A DNA stretch of 64,000 bases from Chromatiaceae bacterium (GTDB taxonomy: Bacteria > Pseudomonadota > Gammaproteobacteria > Chromatiales > Chromatiaceae). This document shows positions 10,811 through 19,879 of this stretch, piece by piece. The notes beneath the pieces are model-generated. The model was not told where the DNA came from, ran no database searches, and saw only the letters and a list, made by a program, of their open reading frames with translations. Position numbers and translations under genes: made by a program. Location of the stretch: positions 1 through 64,000 of the forward strand of contig JALWWO010000009.1 of the NCBI GenBank assembly GCA_027078745.1, in the 5' to 3' direction. The first letter of the stretch is position 1. Each line of letters opens with the position of its first letter.

Positions 10811-11969
10811 CCCCCCTTCGGGGCAAAGGGAATTGCCCCCGCTCAGCCTGTACCTCCATGTACCCTGGTGCCTGCGCAAGTGCCCGTATTGCGATTTCAA
10901 CTCCCATGCCCTGGACGGCCCCTTGCCCGAACAATCCTATGTTCAGGCCCTGCTGGCAGATCTGGACGAGGAATTGCGCTGGCAGCCGGTACAATCGCCC
11001 CTGATCGCCATCTTTCTGGGAGGCGGCACGCCGAGCTTGCTCTCCGCAAATGCCGTGGAGCAGCTCTTGCGGGGCATTCGGGCCCGGGTGCCCTGGGTGC
11101 CGGGGATCGAGATCAGCTTGGAGGCGAATCCCGCCACGGCGGAAGCTCGAAGATTCGCTGGCTATCGGGAAGCAGGGGTGAACCGGCTCTCTTTGGGCGT
11201 GCAAAGCTTTTCCGATGCCCAGCTCAAACGGCTCGGACGGCTGCACAGCGCGGGGGAAGCCGTCGAAGCGGTGGAACTGGCCCGCCGCGCGGGCTTTGAT
11301 CGCCTTAATCTGGATCTGATCTATGGCTTGCCGGAACAGACCCTGGAAGCAGCTGCGGAAGACTTGGCGCGAGCCATCGACCTGGCACCCGATCATCTTT
11401 CTTATTATCAACTCAGCATCGAACCCCATACCCTGTTTTCCGTTCATCCACCGCCGCTGCCCGATCATGACCTGCTGGCGGACATGCACCTACAGGGGCA
11501 AACGCTGCTGCAAGCCGCTGGCTATGAACAGTATGAAGTTTCCGCCTATGCCCGACCCGGGCGGACCTGCCGCCACAATCTCAATTACTGGCAGTTCGGG
11601 GACTATCTGGGCATCGGTGCCGGTGCCCACGGCAAGCGGACGGATGCCGCAGGGATCATCTGGCGGCGGGTCAAACAGCCCCATCCTAAGGCTTATCTGC
11701 GGGCGGAGGCCGGTGAACAACGGTTGCTTTCCCAGACCCCATTGCAGCCCGAGGAACGGAAGTTGGAATTCCTGCTCAATGCTTTCCGGTTGACCGCCGG
11801 CTTTGATGCAAACCTGTTCACGGAACGGACCGGCCTTCCCTTCGCAGCGATTCAGCCCGGATTGCAGCGAGCGGAAGCGGCGGGCTTGCTCCGCTGCGCC
11901 GACGGCTGGATTCAGCTCAGCCCGCGAGGACAGCGCTTTGTGGATACGTTGCTGCGGGACTTCTTCTAG
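10800..11969 (+). CDS. hemW: Radical SAM heme chaperone HemW
   Basis: HemN-like radical SAM protein of 389 aa. C24-x3-C28-x2-C31 (CLRKCPYC) binds the 4Fe-4S cluster; it is followed by DFNSH, the HemW type, rather than the extra cysteine of true coproporphyrinogen dehydrogenase HemN. Further blocks: GGGTPSLL, LEANPATAEA and GVNRLSLGVQSF. HemW carries heme to target enzymes. The ATG overlaps the end of the TRAP-type gene; in many gammaproteobacteria hemW follows rdgB instead. Confidence 0.93.
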   Translation: MGDNPPSGQRELPPLSLYLHVPWCLRKCPYCDFNSHALDGPLPEQSYVQALLADLDEELRWQPVQSPLIAIFLGGGTPSLLSANAVEQLLRGIRARVPWVPGIEISLEANPATAEARRFAGYREAGVNRLSLGVQSFSDAQLKRLGRLHSAGEAVEAVELARRAGFDRLNLDLIYGLPEQTLEAAAEDLARAIDLAPDHLSYYQLSIEPHTLFSVHPPPLPDHDLLADMHLQGQTLLQAAGYEQYEVSAYARPGRTCRHNLNYWQFGDYLGIGAGAHGKRTDAAGIIWRRVKQPHPKAYLRAEAGEQRLLSQTPLQPEERKLEFLLNAFRLTAGFDANLFTERTGLPFAAIQPGLQRAEAAGLLRCADGWIQLSPRGQRFVDTLLRDFF

Positions 11970-11976
11970 GTGGTTC

Positions 11977-12005
11977 TTGTCGCCCTGGGCTTGACTGCAT
12001 AAAAT
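11977..12005 (+). promoter_or_regulatory. Candidate sigma-70 promoter of rpmE
   Basis: TTGTCG (11977-11982) and TAAAAT (12000-12005) are separated by 17 bp, giving a predicted start near 12012 and a 25-nt leader before the rpmE ATG. A second TTGACT at 11991 is too close to the -10 to pair with it. Confidence 0.5.
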
Positions 12006-12036
12006 AGCTTGTTTCAGTGGATTTTATGGAGTGATC

Positions 12037-12237
12037 ATGAAAAAAGGCATCCACCCCCCCTATAACGAGATTCAGGTGGTTTGTAGCTGCGGCAATCGGT
12101 TTACCACTCGTTCCACCCTGAACAAGGAATTGCACATCGAAGTGTGTTCCAACTGCCATCCCTTCTACACCGGCAAGCAAAAGATCGTGGACACGGCGGG
12201 CCGCGTGGACAAGTTCCGCAGGAAATATGGCCGTTGA
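12037..12237 (+). CDS. rpmE: 50S ribosomal protein L31, zinc-binding form
   Basis: 66-aa large-subunit protein with four cysteines (VCSCGNRF and [12 protein letters not shown]), marking the zinc-containing paralogue L31A. The ATG at 12037 is used; a GTG six bases upstream would add two residues. It converges on trpC with one base between stop codons and no terminator. Confidence 0.95.
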   Translation: MKKGIHPPYNEIQVVCSCGNRFTTRSTLNKELHIEVCSNCHPFYTGKQKIVDTAGRVDKFRRKYGR

Positions 12238-12238
12238 T

Positions 12239-13042
12239 TCAGTTTTTGCCGAAGAGCTGTTCCAGGGCTGCACCTGGATCAGCCGCCCGCATGAACGCTT
12301 CCCCCACCAGAAAGGCATTCACGCCCTGGGCCCGCAGATAGGCCACATCTTCCGGGCGGTGAATGCCGCTCTCCGCCACCAGCAGGCGATCCTTCGGCAC
12401 CCGAGCGGCTAAGCGCTGGGTGGTCTCTAAGCGCACCTGAAAGGTGCGAAGATCTCGGTTATTGATGCCCAGCAGGGGCGCGGCCACAGAGAGCGCCGTT
12501 TCCAGCTCTTCTTCCCCATGCACTTCCACTAATACCCCCAGCCCCAGGGCGTCCGCGAGGGTGTGCCATTCCTGAAGTTGGGCCCGAGACAGGCAGGCGA
12601 CGATGAGCAAGATGCAATCCGCCCCGAGTACCCGCGCTTCATAGATCTGATAGGGATCCACCACGAAATCCTTGCGGAGCACGGGGAGATTGCAGGCAGC
12701 TCGGGCTTCTTGCAAGTAGGCGTCCTTGCCTTGAAAAAATGCCTCATCTGTGAGCACGGACAAGCAGGCAGCGCCCGATCGGGCATAGCTTTCGGCGATG
12801 GCTTTGGGCTGAAAATCCGAGCGCAGCACCCCCTTGCTGGGCGAGGCCTTCTTGATCTCTGCGATCACCGCAGGCCGACCGGCAGTGATCTCAGCTTCCA
12901 GGGCGGCCAGAAAAGGCCGGATCGGCGGGGCTTCGGCAAGCTGGTCTCGGAGCTGAGCGAGGGAACGCCGGGCGCGGCGGGCGGCGACCTCTTCCTTTTT
13001 GCGGGCCGTGATCTTCTTGAGAATGTCCGGTTGGTCTGCCAT
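12239..13042 (-). CDS. trpC: Indole-3-glycerol phosphate synthase
   Basis: Fourth step of tryptophan synthesis (ring closure of CdRP). Monofunctional 267-aa TIM barrel with the family blocks [35 protein letters not shown] and [10 protein letters not shown]. Last gene of trpGDC, four bases after trpD. No trpF fusion. Confidence 0.96.
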   Translation of the reverse strand: MADQPDILKKITARKKEEVAARRARRSLAQLRDQLAEAPPIRPFLAALEAEITAGRPAVIAEIKKASPSKGVLRSDFQPKAIAESYARSGAACLSVLTDEAFFQGKDAYLQEARAACNLPVLRKDFVVDPYQIYEARVLGADCILLIVACLSRAQLQEWHTLADALGLGVLVEVHGEEELETALSVAAPLLGINNRDLRTFQVRLETTQRLAARVPKDRLLVAESGIHRPEDVAYLRAQGVNAFLVGEAFMRAADPGAALEQLFGKN

Positions 13043-13046
13043 GACG

Positions 13047-14066
13047 CTAGAAACTTTGAGTCAAGGCGATGAACTGTTCCCATCGCTGATAGGCTGCCCC
13101 GCTGGCGATGAGAGCATCCGCTCGCTGCACTCCCTCCGCCAAATCCTTTGCTTTGCCCCCCACATAGAGCGCTGCGCCGGCGTTGAGCATCACGATGTCC
13201 CGAGGCGGGCCCGGCTCGTTCTGCAAAACGCCCAGGAGCATCCGCAAGCTCGTTTGCACGCTGTCCACCTGGATGCGAGAGAGGGGGGCGGGCGAAATGC
13301 CGTAGTCCTCCGGCCGAATGCGGTACTGCTGAATGATCCCATCCCGCAGCTCTGCCACAGCCGTTTCCCCGCTCAGGCTGATTTCATCCAGTCCATCCAG
13401 GGCATGAACGACCAGCGCGTGGCGACTGCCCAAGCGCTTCAGCACTTCGGCCAAGGGCTGGACCCAGCGTTCGGAGAAGACCCCCAGGAGTTGGCGAGGC
13501 ACCCGCGCGGGATTGGTGAGGGGGCCGAGAAGGTTGAAGAGGGTGCGCAAGCCCAGCTCCCGACGGGGGCCGATGGCATGGCGCATGGCGCTGTGATAGG
13601 CGGGGGCGAACAGGAAACCCACCCCGATTTCCCGCACGCATCGGGCCACCTGCTCGGGCTTCAGATCCAGGCGCACCCCGGCCGCCTCCAACACATCCGC
13701 GCTGCCGGATTGGCTGGATACGGAGCGATTGCCGTGCTTGGCCACATGACAGCCTCCCGCCGCTGCCACGAATAGGCTGGCGGTGGAGATGTTGAAGGTG
13801 CTGGAGGCATCGCCCCCCGTGCCCACGATGTCCAGGGTATGGGGGAGATCAGACAGATCCACACCGGTGGCCAGCGACCGCATGACCTGGGCGGCGCCCG
13901 TGAGCTCTCCCACGGATTCCCCCTTCATGCGCAGGGCCACCAGCAGGCCCGCGATCTGGGCGGGGGTCGCCCCACCGGTCATAATGGCCTTCATGACCGA
14001 AGCCATGGCTTCCGGGCTGAGGTCTCGCCCTTCCACCACCTGAGCAAGAGCCGATTTAATGTCCAT
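13047..14066 (-). CDS. trpD: Anthranilate phosphoribosyltransferase
   Basis: Transfers phosphoribose from PRPP to anthranilate. 339 aa with [17 protein letters not shown] (PRPP loop), [19 protein letters not shown] and [10 protein letters not shown]. Its ATG overlaps the stop region of trpG. Stand-alone, not fused to TrpG. Confidence 0.96.
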   Translation of the reverse strand: MDIKSALAQVVEGRDLSPEAMASVMKAIMTGGATPAQIAGLLVALRMKGESVGELTGAAQVMRSLATGVDLSDLPHTLDIVGTGGDASSTFNISTASLFVAAAGGCHVAKHGNRSVSSQSGSADVLEAAGVRLDLKPEQVARCVREIGVGFLFAPAYHSAMRHAIGPRRELGLRTLFNLLGPLTNPARVPRQLLGVFSERWVQPLAEVLKRLGSRHALVVHALDGLDEISLSGETAVAELRDGIIQQYRIRPEDYGISPAPLSRIQVDSVQTSLRMLLGVLQNEPGPPRDIVMLNAGAALYVGGKAKDLAEGVQRADALIASGAAYQRWEQFIALTQSF

Positions 14067-14647
14067 CAGCGGTCCTGTAGGAAGTTGCGCAACAGGGCGT
14101 GCCCCTGATCGGTGAGAATGGATTCCGGATGGAACTGCACCCCCTGAATGGGAAATTCCCGATGCTGCAAGCCCATGATCTCATCGGGCTGGCCCGACTC
14201 ATCCAGGGTCCAAGCGGTGATCTCCAAGCAGTCGGGCAGGCTCGCCCGATCCACTACCAGGGAATGATAGCGAGTGGCTTGAAAGGGCTGTTCCAAGCCG
14301 AAGAAAACTCCTTTGCCTTGGTGATAGATCAAAGAGGTTTTCCCGTGCATGACGGCGCGGGCTGGCACGATCTGCCCGCCGAAGGCCTGACCGATGGATT
14401 GATGGCCTAAGCACACCCCGAGAATCGGCACCTGACCCGCAAAGGACTGGATCAGGGGCACGGAGATTCCCGCTTCCGCCGGCGTGCAGGGCCCCGGAGA
14501 GATGACGATGCGTTCCGGCGCCAGACGGCGCACCCCTTCCAGATCGATTTCATCGTTCCGATACACCTGGACCTCTGCCCCCAGTTCTCCCAGGTATTGG
14601 ACCAGGTTGTAGGTAAAGGAATCGTAGTTATCGATCATCAAGAGCAT
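14066..14647 (-). CDS. trpG: Anthranilate / aminodeoxychorismate synthase glutaminase subunit
   Basis: Class I glutamine amidotransferase feeding ammonia to TrpE (and often PabB). 193 aa. Catalytic Cys in [16 protein letters not shown] and His-Glu in QFHPESI near the C-terminus. ATG at 14647 ([14 protein letters not shown]) matches the family start; the open frame continues upstream without homology. trpE is not adjacent, so this may be a dual-use TrpG/PabA. Confidence 0.93.
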   Translation of the reverse strand: MLLMIDNYDSFTYNLVQYLGELGAEVQVYRNDEIDLEGVRRLAPERIVISPGPCTPAEAGISVPLIQSFAGQVPILGVCLGHQSIGQAFGGQIVPARAVMHGKTSLIYHQGKGVFFGLEQPFQATRYHSLVVDRASLPDCLEITAWTLDESGQPDEIMGLQHREFPIQGVQFHPESILTDQGHALLRNFLQDR

Positions 14648-14757
14648 GGGGCAAGGATCCCTTGATAAATGGGAAGCATGACTTAGATAAGTGTACGCTT
14701 TTCCCCTAGGCATCTCCAACTTCCCAGGAGGCGCTTCCTGAGGAAAGGCTTTCTATG

Positions 14758-14772
14758 ATAGGCAGCGCCTAT
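14758..14772. promoter_or_regulatory. Perfect inverted repeat upstream of the rubrerythrin gene
   Basis: ATAGGC-AGC-GCCTAT, 6-3-6 perfect symmetry, lies 113 bp before the rubrerythrin ATG and 111 bp before the divergent trpG ATG. A second, looser AGGCGCT (14729-14735) pairs with AGCGCCT (14764-14770). Could be an operator for either gene; the regulator is unknown. Confidence 0.3.
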
Positions 14773-14884
14773 GGAAAGGATTCGTAAAAACCATTAGCGA
14801 TCCTATGGATTCGGCGCTATCTTTTCTTCCAGACGTTCGGATCGTCCGAGCGCATTCCCCTCTTCACCCACATAGGAGAATCCC

Positions 14885-15304
14885 ATGGAACTCAAAGGCA
14901 GCAAGACTGAACAGAATCTGAAAGACGCTTTCGCCGGCGAATCCCAGGCCAACCGCCGCTATCTGTACTTCGCTTCTAAAGCGGATGTAGAGGGCTACAA
15001 CGATGTGGCTGCGGTGTTCCGCTCCACCGCCGAAGGAGAAACCGGCCATGCCCACGGCCATCTGGAATATCTGGAAGCCGTGGGCGATCCGGCCACTGGC
15101 CTGCCCATCGGGGGCACCGCCGACAACCTGAAGGCGGCCATCGCCGGGGAAACCCACGAGTACACGGACATGTATCCGGGCATGGCGAAGACCGCGCGGG
15201 AAGAAGGGTTCGAAGAAATCGCCGATTGGTTCGAAACCCTGGCCAAGGCGGAACGCTCCCATGCCAACCGCTTCCAGAAAGCTCTGGATAACCTAGACAA
15301 CTAA
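14885..15304 (+). CDS. Rubrerythrin-type diiron protein lacking the rubredoxin domain
   Basis: 139-aa ferritin-like diiron protein. Ligand patterns: [12 protein letters not shown] (Glu), [13 protein letters not shown] (E-x2-H), [13 protein letters not shown] (Glu) and [10 protein letters not shown] (E-x2-H). It ends at residue 139 without the C-terminal rubredoxin FeS4 module of classical rubrerythrin, like sulerythrin-type proteins. The family reduces H2O2 in the cytoplasm with an external electron donor. First gene of the redox module; the next two genes may supply or use its electrons. GGAG at about 14875 supports the ATG. Confidence 0.93.
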   Translation: MELKGSKTEQNLKDAFAGESQANRRYLYFASKADVEGYNDVAAVFRSTAEGETGHAHGHLEYLEAVGDPATGLPIGGTADNLKAAIAGETHEYTDMYPGMAKTAREEGFEEIADWFETLAKAERSHANRFQKALDNLDN

Positions 15305-15310
15305 GCCCCT

Positions 15311-15342
15311 GGGCGCGGAGCTTGCAGTGGCAGGCCCGCGCC
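15311..15342 (+). terminator. Intercistronic hairpin after rubrerythrin
   Basis: GGCGCGG (15312-15318) pairs with CCGCGCC (15336-15342), followed by a T-rich but broken tract TATTCTTCT. It may act as a leaky terminator or 3' stabiliser that lets rubrerythrin be made in excess of the downstream Fe-S protein. Confidence 0.4.
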
Positions 15343-15377
15343 TATTCTTCTCCCCCCCTGACGATTGAGGAATCCCC

Positions 15378-16709
15378 ATGTCCGTCCGCGAAGGCAGTCT
15401 CCAAGCGCCCACCCGACATCCCATCGATTGGAAAAATCCGAAGTTCTACGAAGAAGCCGATCTCTTCCAGGAGCTGGAACGGGTGTTCGAGATCTGCCAC
15501 GGCTGCCGGCGCTGCGTCAGCCTCTGCCAAGCCTTTCCCACTCTCTTCGACCTGGTGGACGAATCGGAGACCCTAGAAATGGATGGGGTGGCCAAGAAAG
15601 ACTATTGGCAAGTGGTGGATCACTGTTATCTCTGCGATCTCTGCTTCATGACCAAGTGCCCCTATGTGCCTCCCCACGAGTGGAACTTGGATTTTCCCCA
15701 TCTCATGCTGCGGGCAAAGGCCTTCCAGTTCAAGCAGGGCAAGACCCGCACGCGGGATAAGATCCTAACCAGCACAGATGCAGTAGGTTCTTTGGCAGGC
15801 ATTCCAGTGGTGTCCGGCATCGTCAACGCGGCCAACCGCTCCAAGCTGGGCCGCAAGGTCCTGGATCAGGTGCTCGGTGTGCATCCAGAAGCCCATCTGC
15901 CCGAATATCACAGCAACACCCTGCGCAAGCGCCTGGCCGACCGCCGCAACCGGCAAGCCGCTGGAGAACCGGCGGGCCCGACCCGCGGCAAGGTGGCCTT
16001 GTTCACCACCTGCTACAACAATGTGAACGAGCCAGACATCGGCATGGATCTGGTAGCGATCCTGGAACACAACGGCATTCCCGTCTGCATTCCCCAGCGA
16101 GAACGCTGCTGCGGCATGCCCAAGCTGGAATTGGGGGATCTGGAAGCGGTGGAAGCCCTCAAGGCATTCAATGTGCCCATCTTAGAAGCCCTCGTGGAAG
16201 CGGGTTGGGACATTCTGGCGCCGGTGCCTTCCTGTGTGCTCATGTTCAAGCAGGAACTGCCCCTGCTGTTTCCGGAGGATCCCCAGGTGCAGAAGATCCA
16301 GGCCCATATCTTCGATCCCTTCGAGTACCTCATGTTGCGCCACAAGCATGGCAAGCTGAACCAGGACTTCAAACAGGGCTTGGGCACAATTGCCTATCAT
16401 GCCGCCTGTCATCAACGGGTGCAGAATCTGGGCCAGAAGACGAGGGAGTTTCTCAGCCTGATCCCCGATACCCAGGTGCAGATCATCGAGCGCTGTTCCG
16501 GCCACGATGGCACCTATGCGGTGAAGCGGGAGTACTACGAGGCTTCCATGAAGATCCTGCGGCCGGTGGTCCATCGGGTGAAGCAGATCCAAGCTGATCA
16601 TTACGGCAGCGACTGCCCCATGGCAGGCCAGCACATCGGGCACGGGCTGCAGGATGGCACCCAACCCGAACATCCCATCCGCCTGGTGCGCAAAGCCTAC
16701 GGCATCTAA
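15378..16709 (+). CDS. CCG-domain iron-sulfur protein (heterodisulfide reductase D / GlpC-like)
   Basis: 443-aa Fe-S protein. Two ferredoxin-type clusters: C40-x2-C43-x2-C46-x3-C50 and C83-x2-C86-x2-C89-x4-C94. Two cysteine-rich CCG-type regions follow, with ERCCGMPKLELGDLEAV and YHAACHQRVQNLG, as in HdrD, GlpC and glycolate oxidase subunit F. No signal peptide and no flavin partner nearby. It lies between rubrerythrin and DUF3501, an arrangement I recall from several proteobacteria. Likely an electron-transfer or disulfide-reducing subunit; the true substrate is not known. Confidence 0.85.
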   Translation: MSVREGSLQAPTRHPIDWKNPKFYEEADLFQELERVFEICHGCRRCVSLCQAFPTLFDLVDESETLEMDGVAKKDYWQVVDHCYLCDLCFMTKCPYVPPHEWNLDFPHLMLRAKAFQFKQGKTRTRDKILTSTDAVGSLAGIPVVSGIVNAANRSKLGRKVLDQVLGVHPEAHLPEYHSNTLRKRLADRRNRQAAGEPAGPTRGKVALFTTCYNNVNEPDIGMDLVAILEHNGIPVCIPQRERCCGMPKLELGDLEAVEALKAFNVPILEALVEAGWDILAPVPSCVLMFKQELPLLFPEDPQVQKIQAHIFDPFEYLMLRHKHGKLNQDFKQGLGTIAYHAACHQRVQNLGQKTREFLSLIPDTQVQIIERCSGHDGTYAVKREYYEASMKILRPVVHRVKQIQADHYGSDCPMAGQHIGHGLQDGTQPEHPIRLVRKAYGI

Positions 16710-16724
16710 TTCTGGAGTCTTCTC

Positions 16725-17309
16725 ATGTCTCAGCTCACCCCCGAAGACCTCTACAGCCTGGAAGAGTACGCCAAAATCCGCGATCAATTCCGGGCCAAGG
16801 TCATGGATCATAAGAAGCGCCGCAAGGTACCCATCGGACCCCATGCCACTCTGTATTTTGAAGATCGCCTCAGCATGCAGTATCAGATTCAGGAGATGCT
16901 GCGCATCGAACGGATCTTTGAACCCGAAGGCATCGCGGAGGAACTCGCCGCCTACAATCCCTTGATCCCCGACGGGCGGAATTTCAAGGCGACCTTCATG
17001 CTGGAATATCCGGATGTGGAGGAGCGGAAGAAAGCCTTATCGAAGCTCATCGGCATCGAGGATCAAGTTTGGATCCAGGTGGGCGATGCGGACCCTGTGT
17101 TTGCCATCGCGGATGAAGATTTAGAACGGGAGGATGCTCAGAAAACTTCCTCCGTGCACTTCCTGCGCTTTGAACTGAATGATGCTCTGGCCGAGGCCCT
17201 GAAACAGGGGGCTAAGCTGGCGATGGGCATCGATCATCCCGAATATCGGCATCGGGTCGATCCCGTTCCCGAGCCGATTCGGCAGGCCTTGCTGGCAGAT
17301 CTCGCCTAG
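16725..17309 (+). CDS. DUF3501 family protein
   Basis: 194-aa soluble protein of unknown function matching the DUF3501 pattern, with LEEYAKIRDQFRAKVMDHKK, VPIGPHATLYFEDR and YNPLIPDGRNFKATFMLEYPD. No cysteine-based metal site or membrane segment. It follows the Fe-S protein by 15 bp. Co-occurrence with rubrerythrin and the CCG protein suggests one functional unit, possibly a peroxide or reductive stress response; this is inference. Confidence 0.82.
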   Translation: MSQLTPEDLYSLEEYAKIRDQFRAKVMDHKKRRKVPIGPHATLYFEDRLSMQYQIQEMLRIERIFEPEGIAEELAAYNPLIPDGRNFKATFMLEYPDVEERKKALSKLIGIEDQVWIQVGDADPVFAIADEDLEREDAQKTSSVHFLRFELNDALAEALKQGAKLAMGIDHPEYRHRVDPVPEPIRQALLADLA

Positions 17310-17344
17310 TTCTGCCTTTGTCCCATGAATGAAGAGGTACCCTT

Positions 17345-18385
17345 ATGTATAAGAAAGTCCTTTCCCTCGCCATTGCCCTGAGTTTTTCCGCCGGATTCGC
17401 CAGCGCTTCCGACGATCCCCTGCGGGCGCAGGCCAAGGCGGTGGGACTCGCCCCCCTCCCCCAAACAGTGGAGATCCCAGACAACGCCATCACGCCGGAA
17501 AAAGTTGCACTGGGTCAGATGCTCTTTTTCGAACCCCGTCTCTCCGCCAGCCAGCTGATCAGCTGCAACACCTGCCACAATTTGGGCACAGGCGGCGATG
17601 ACAACCTGCCCACCTCTGTGGGGCACGGTTGGCAGAAGGGACCCCGCAACGCGCCCACCGTCCTCAACGCGGTCTTCAACAAGGCCCAATTCTGGGACGG
17701 TCGTGCGGAGGATCTCAAGGCCCAGGCGAAGGGTCCAGTACAAGCGAGCGTGGAGATGGCCAACAAGCCGGAAAAGGTGGTCGCCACCCTGAAGAGCATG
17801 CCGGAGTATGTGGCTCGGTTTGAAGCCGCCTTCCCCGGGGAAGAAGACCCCGTAACCTTCGACAACATGGCGCGGGCCATCGAAGCTTTTGAAGCGACCC
17901 TTCTCACGCCGGACGCCCCCTTTGACCGCTGGCTTGCCGGCGAAGATGAGGCCCTCACGGCGGATCAGAAGGCCGGCTTAAAGCTCTTCATCCAAAAGGG
18001 CTGCACTGCCTGCCATTCCGGGGTCAATGTGGGCGGACAGAGCTACTTCCCCTTCGGCCTGGTGCAGAAGCCCGATGCGAAGATCCTGCCTCCGGAGGAC
18101 AAGGGGCGCTTTAAGGTGACCCAATCTCCTGCCGACACCTATGTGTTCCGGGCAGCACCGCTGCGCAACGTAGCCCTCACCGCCCCCTATTTTCATTCGG
18201 GGCAAGTCTGGGATCTCAAGGAAGCCGTGTCCATCATGGGCAAGGCACAGCTTGGCATGGATCTTTCCGAGGAAGAAGCGGGCTTGATCGCCCAGTTTTT
18301 GGAGAGCCTGACGGGCGAGCAACCCCAGATCCGCTATCCCATTCTTCCTGTGGAGACGGCCAACACGCCGAGGCCAGCGCTCTGA
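17345..18385 (+). CDS. Di-heme cytochrome c peroxidase (CcpA/MauG superfamily)
   Basis: 346-aa periplasmic protein with a signal peptide (about residues 1-21, KKVLSLAIALSFSAGFASA) and two heme-binding motifs, CNTCH (about 74-78) and CTACH (about 220-224). FFEPRLSAS, NAPTVLNAVFNKAQFWDGRA and APLRNVALTAPYFHSG are bacterial cytochrome c peroxidase blocks. It reduces periplasmic H2O2 with cytochrome c. It lies 35 bp after DUF3501 and is followed by a strong terminator, so it probably belongs to the same transcription unit, giving cytoplasmic and periplasmic peroxide removal together. Confidence 0.92.
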   Translation: MYKKVLSLAIALSFSAGFASASDDPLRAQAKAVGLAPLPQTVEIPDNAITPEKVALGQMLFFEPRLSASQLISCNTCHNLGTGGDDNLPTSVGHGWQKGPRNAPTVLNAVFNKAQFWDGRAEDLKAQAKGPVQASVEMANKPEKVVATLKSMPEYVARFEAAFPGEEDPVTFDNMARAIEAFEATLLTPDAPFDRWLAGEDEALTADQKAGLKLFIQKGCTACHSGVNVGGQSYFPFGLVQKPDAKILPPEDKGRFKVTQSPADTYVFRAAPLRNVALTAPYFHSGQVWDLKEAVSIMGKAQLGMDLSEEEAGLIAQFLESLTGEQPQIRYPILPVETANTPRPAL

Positions 18386-18402
18386 TCAAGGGGAAGATTG
18401 CA

Positions 18403-18430
18403 GAGGAGGGGACACCCTCCTCTTTTTTTT
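18403..18430 (+). terminator. Rho-independent terminator after cytochrome c peroxidase
   Basis: Perfect 8-bp stem GAGGAGGG (18403-18410) / CCCTCCTC (18415-18422), loop GACA, then eight T (18423-18430). The T run touches the convergent nuoN stop codon (18429-18431). Confidence 0.92.
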
Positions 18431-19868
18431 AGCCGAAAGCAGCCTGACAGAGGGAGAGCAAGGAGGCAGGAAACAACCCGAGAAAAAGAACTGCCAGACT
18501 GTTGAGCGAAAGCACAGCCCGACCGGTTCCATCGGCGGGCACCGGGTCTTTAGTCAGGGGCGCATCAAAATACATGATCTTGATCACCCGCAGATAGTAG
18601 AAAGCGCCGATGACAGAGAAGAGCACGGCCACCACGGCGAGTTGCCAAAGCCCGGCATCCACCAGGGCTTGGAGCACCAACAGCTTAGCGATGAAACCCA
18701 CTGCGGGCGGTACCCCAGCCATGGAAAACAGCAGCAAAGCCATCATGGCGGCATACCAGGGATCTCGATCGTTCAATCCCCGAAGATCAGCCAAGTTTTC
18801 CGCCTCAAATCCCTTGTGGCTGAGCAGTACCAGCACGCCGAAGGCACCGGCGGCCATCAGGGCGTACACGATGGCATAGAACATGGCGCTCGCATAACCG
18901 AACGAAGCACCTCCGATGAAACCCAGAAAGAGAAAGCCCACATGGGAAATGGTGGAGTAGGCGAGCATTCGCTTGAGATTGGTCTGAGCGATGGCGATGA
19001 GATTGCCCAGGGCCAGGGAGAGCACGGAGAGGATCATCAGCATTTCTTGCCAGTGGGCTTGCAGATTGCCCAATCCCTCCACCAGCAGGCGCACGGCAAA
19101 GGCGAAGGCGGCGATCTTCGGCACACTGCCCAAAAAGAGCACCACGGGATTGGGCGCGCCTTCATAGACATCCGGCACCCACATGTGAAAAGGCACCGCG
19201 CCGAACTTGAAAGCGATGCCGACGACGAGAAACACCAATCCAAACACCAAGACCGGATGATTGTGAAATGGCTGGTCTATCACCGCCCGTGCGATGGCGC
19301 TTAGCGCAACCGATCCGCCGGTAGCACCGTAGAGCATGGACATGCCGTAGAGCAGCAGCCCCGAACCGAGGGCCCCTAGCACGAAGTACTTCATAGCCGC
19401 CTCGCTCCCGCGCTTTTCATCCCGATCAAAGGCGACTAGAGCATAGAGGCACAGGGCGAGTAACTCTAAGCCCAGATAAAGGCTCAGCAGGCTGTTCGCC
19501 GACACCATCACCAGCATGCCCAGGGTGGCGAAGAGGACGAGAGCATAGTATTCCCCTCGCAGCAACCCGCGTTCTCGCAGATAGCGCTTAGCATAGGCGA
19601 GCGAAAGCAAGCAGAGCACGAGGATCGACAGATCGAGCAGATCGCTCATGGGATCTCGGACGAAGTTGCCCCCCCAGAACACCGCCCGTTCCGAAACGCT
19701 TGTGGACAGGGTCAGAACGATGGCGATGAGCAGACCCACAGAAGCGATGATCGAATTGATTCCCTTCTGATCTGCGCGCAAATAGAGGTCTACCAGCAGA
19801 ATTGCGCAGCCCAAGAAGAGCACTGCGATCTCCGGCACCACGGACAAGAGAGGGTGATAGAAACTCAT
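18429..19868 (-). CDS. nuoN: NADH-quinone oxidoreductase subunit N
   Basis: Antiporter-like membrane subunit of complex I involved in proton translocation. 479 aa, about 14 membrane helices. Typical blocks: FVLGALGSGLLLYGMSMLYG, KFGAVPFHMWVPDVYEGAP and LAYSTISHVGFLFLG. Last gene of the nuo operon. Confidence 0.96.
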   Translation of the reverse strand: MSFYHPLLSVVPEIAVLFLGCAILLVDLYLRADQKGINSIIASVGLLIAIVLTLSTSVSERAVFWGGNFVRDPMSDLLDLSILVLCLLSLAYAKRYLRERGLLRGEYYALVLFATLGMLVMVSANSLLSLYLGLELLALCLYALVAFDRDEKRGSEAAMKYFVLGALGSGLLLYGMSMLYGATGGSVALSAIARAVIDQPFHNHPVLVFGLVFLVVGIAFKFGAVPFHMWVPDVYEGAPNPVVLFLGSVPKIAAFAFAVRLLVEGLGNLQAHWQEMLMILSVLSLALGNLIAIAQTNLKRMLAYSTISHVGFLFLGFIGGASFGYASAMFYAIVYALMAAGAFGVLVLLSHKGFEAENLADLRGLNDRDPWYAAMMALLLFSMAGVPPAVGFIAKLLVLQALVDAGLWQLAVVAVLFSVIGAFYYLRVIKIMYFDAPLTKDPVPADGTGRAVLSLNSLAVLFLGLFPASLLSLCQAAFG

Positions 19869-19879
19869 TTCATCTTCCC

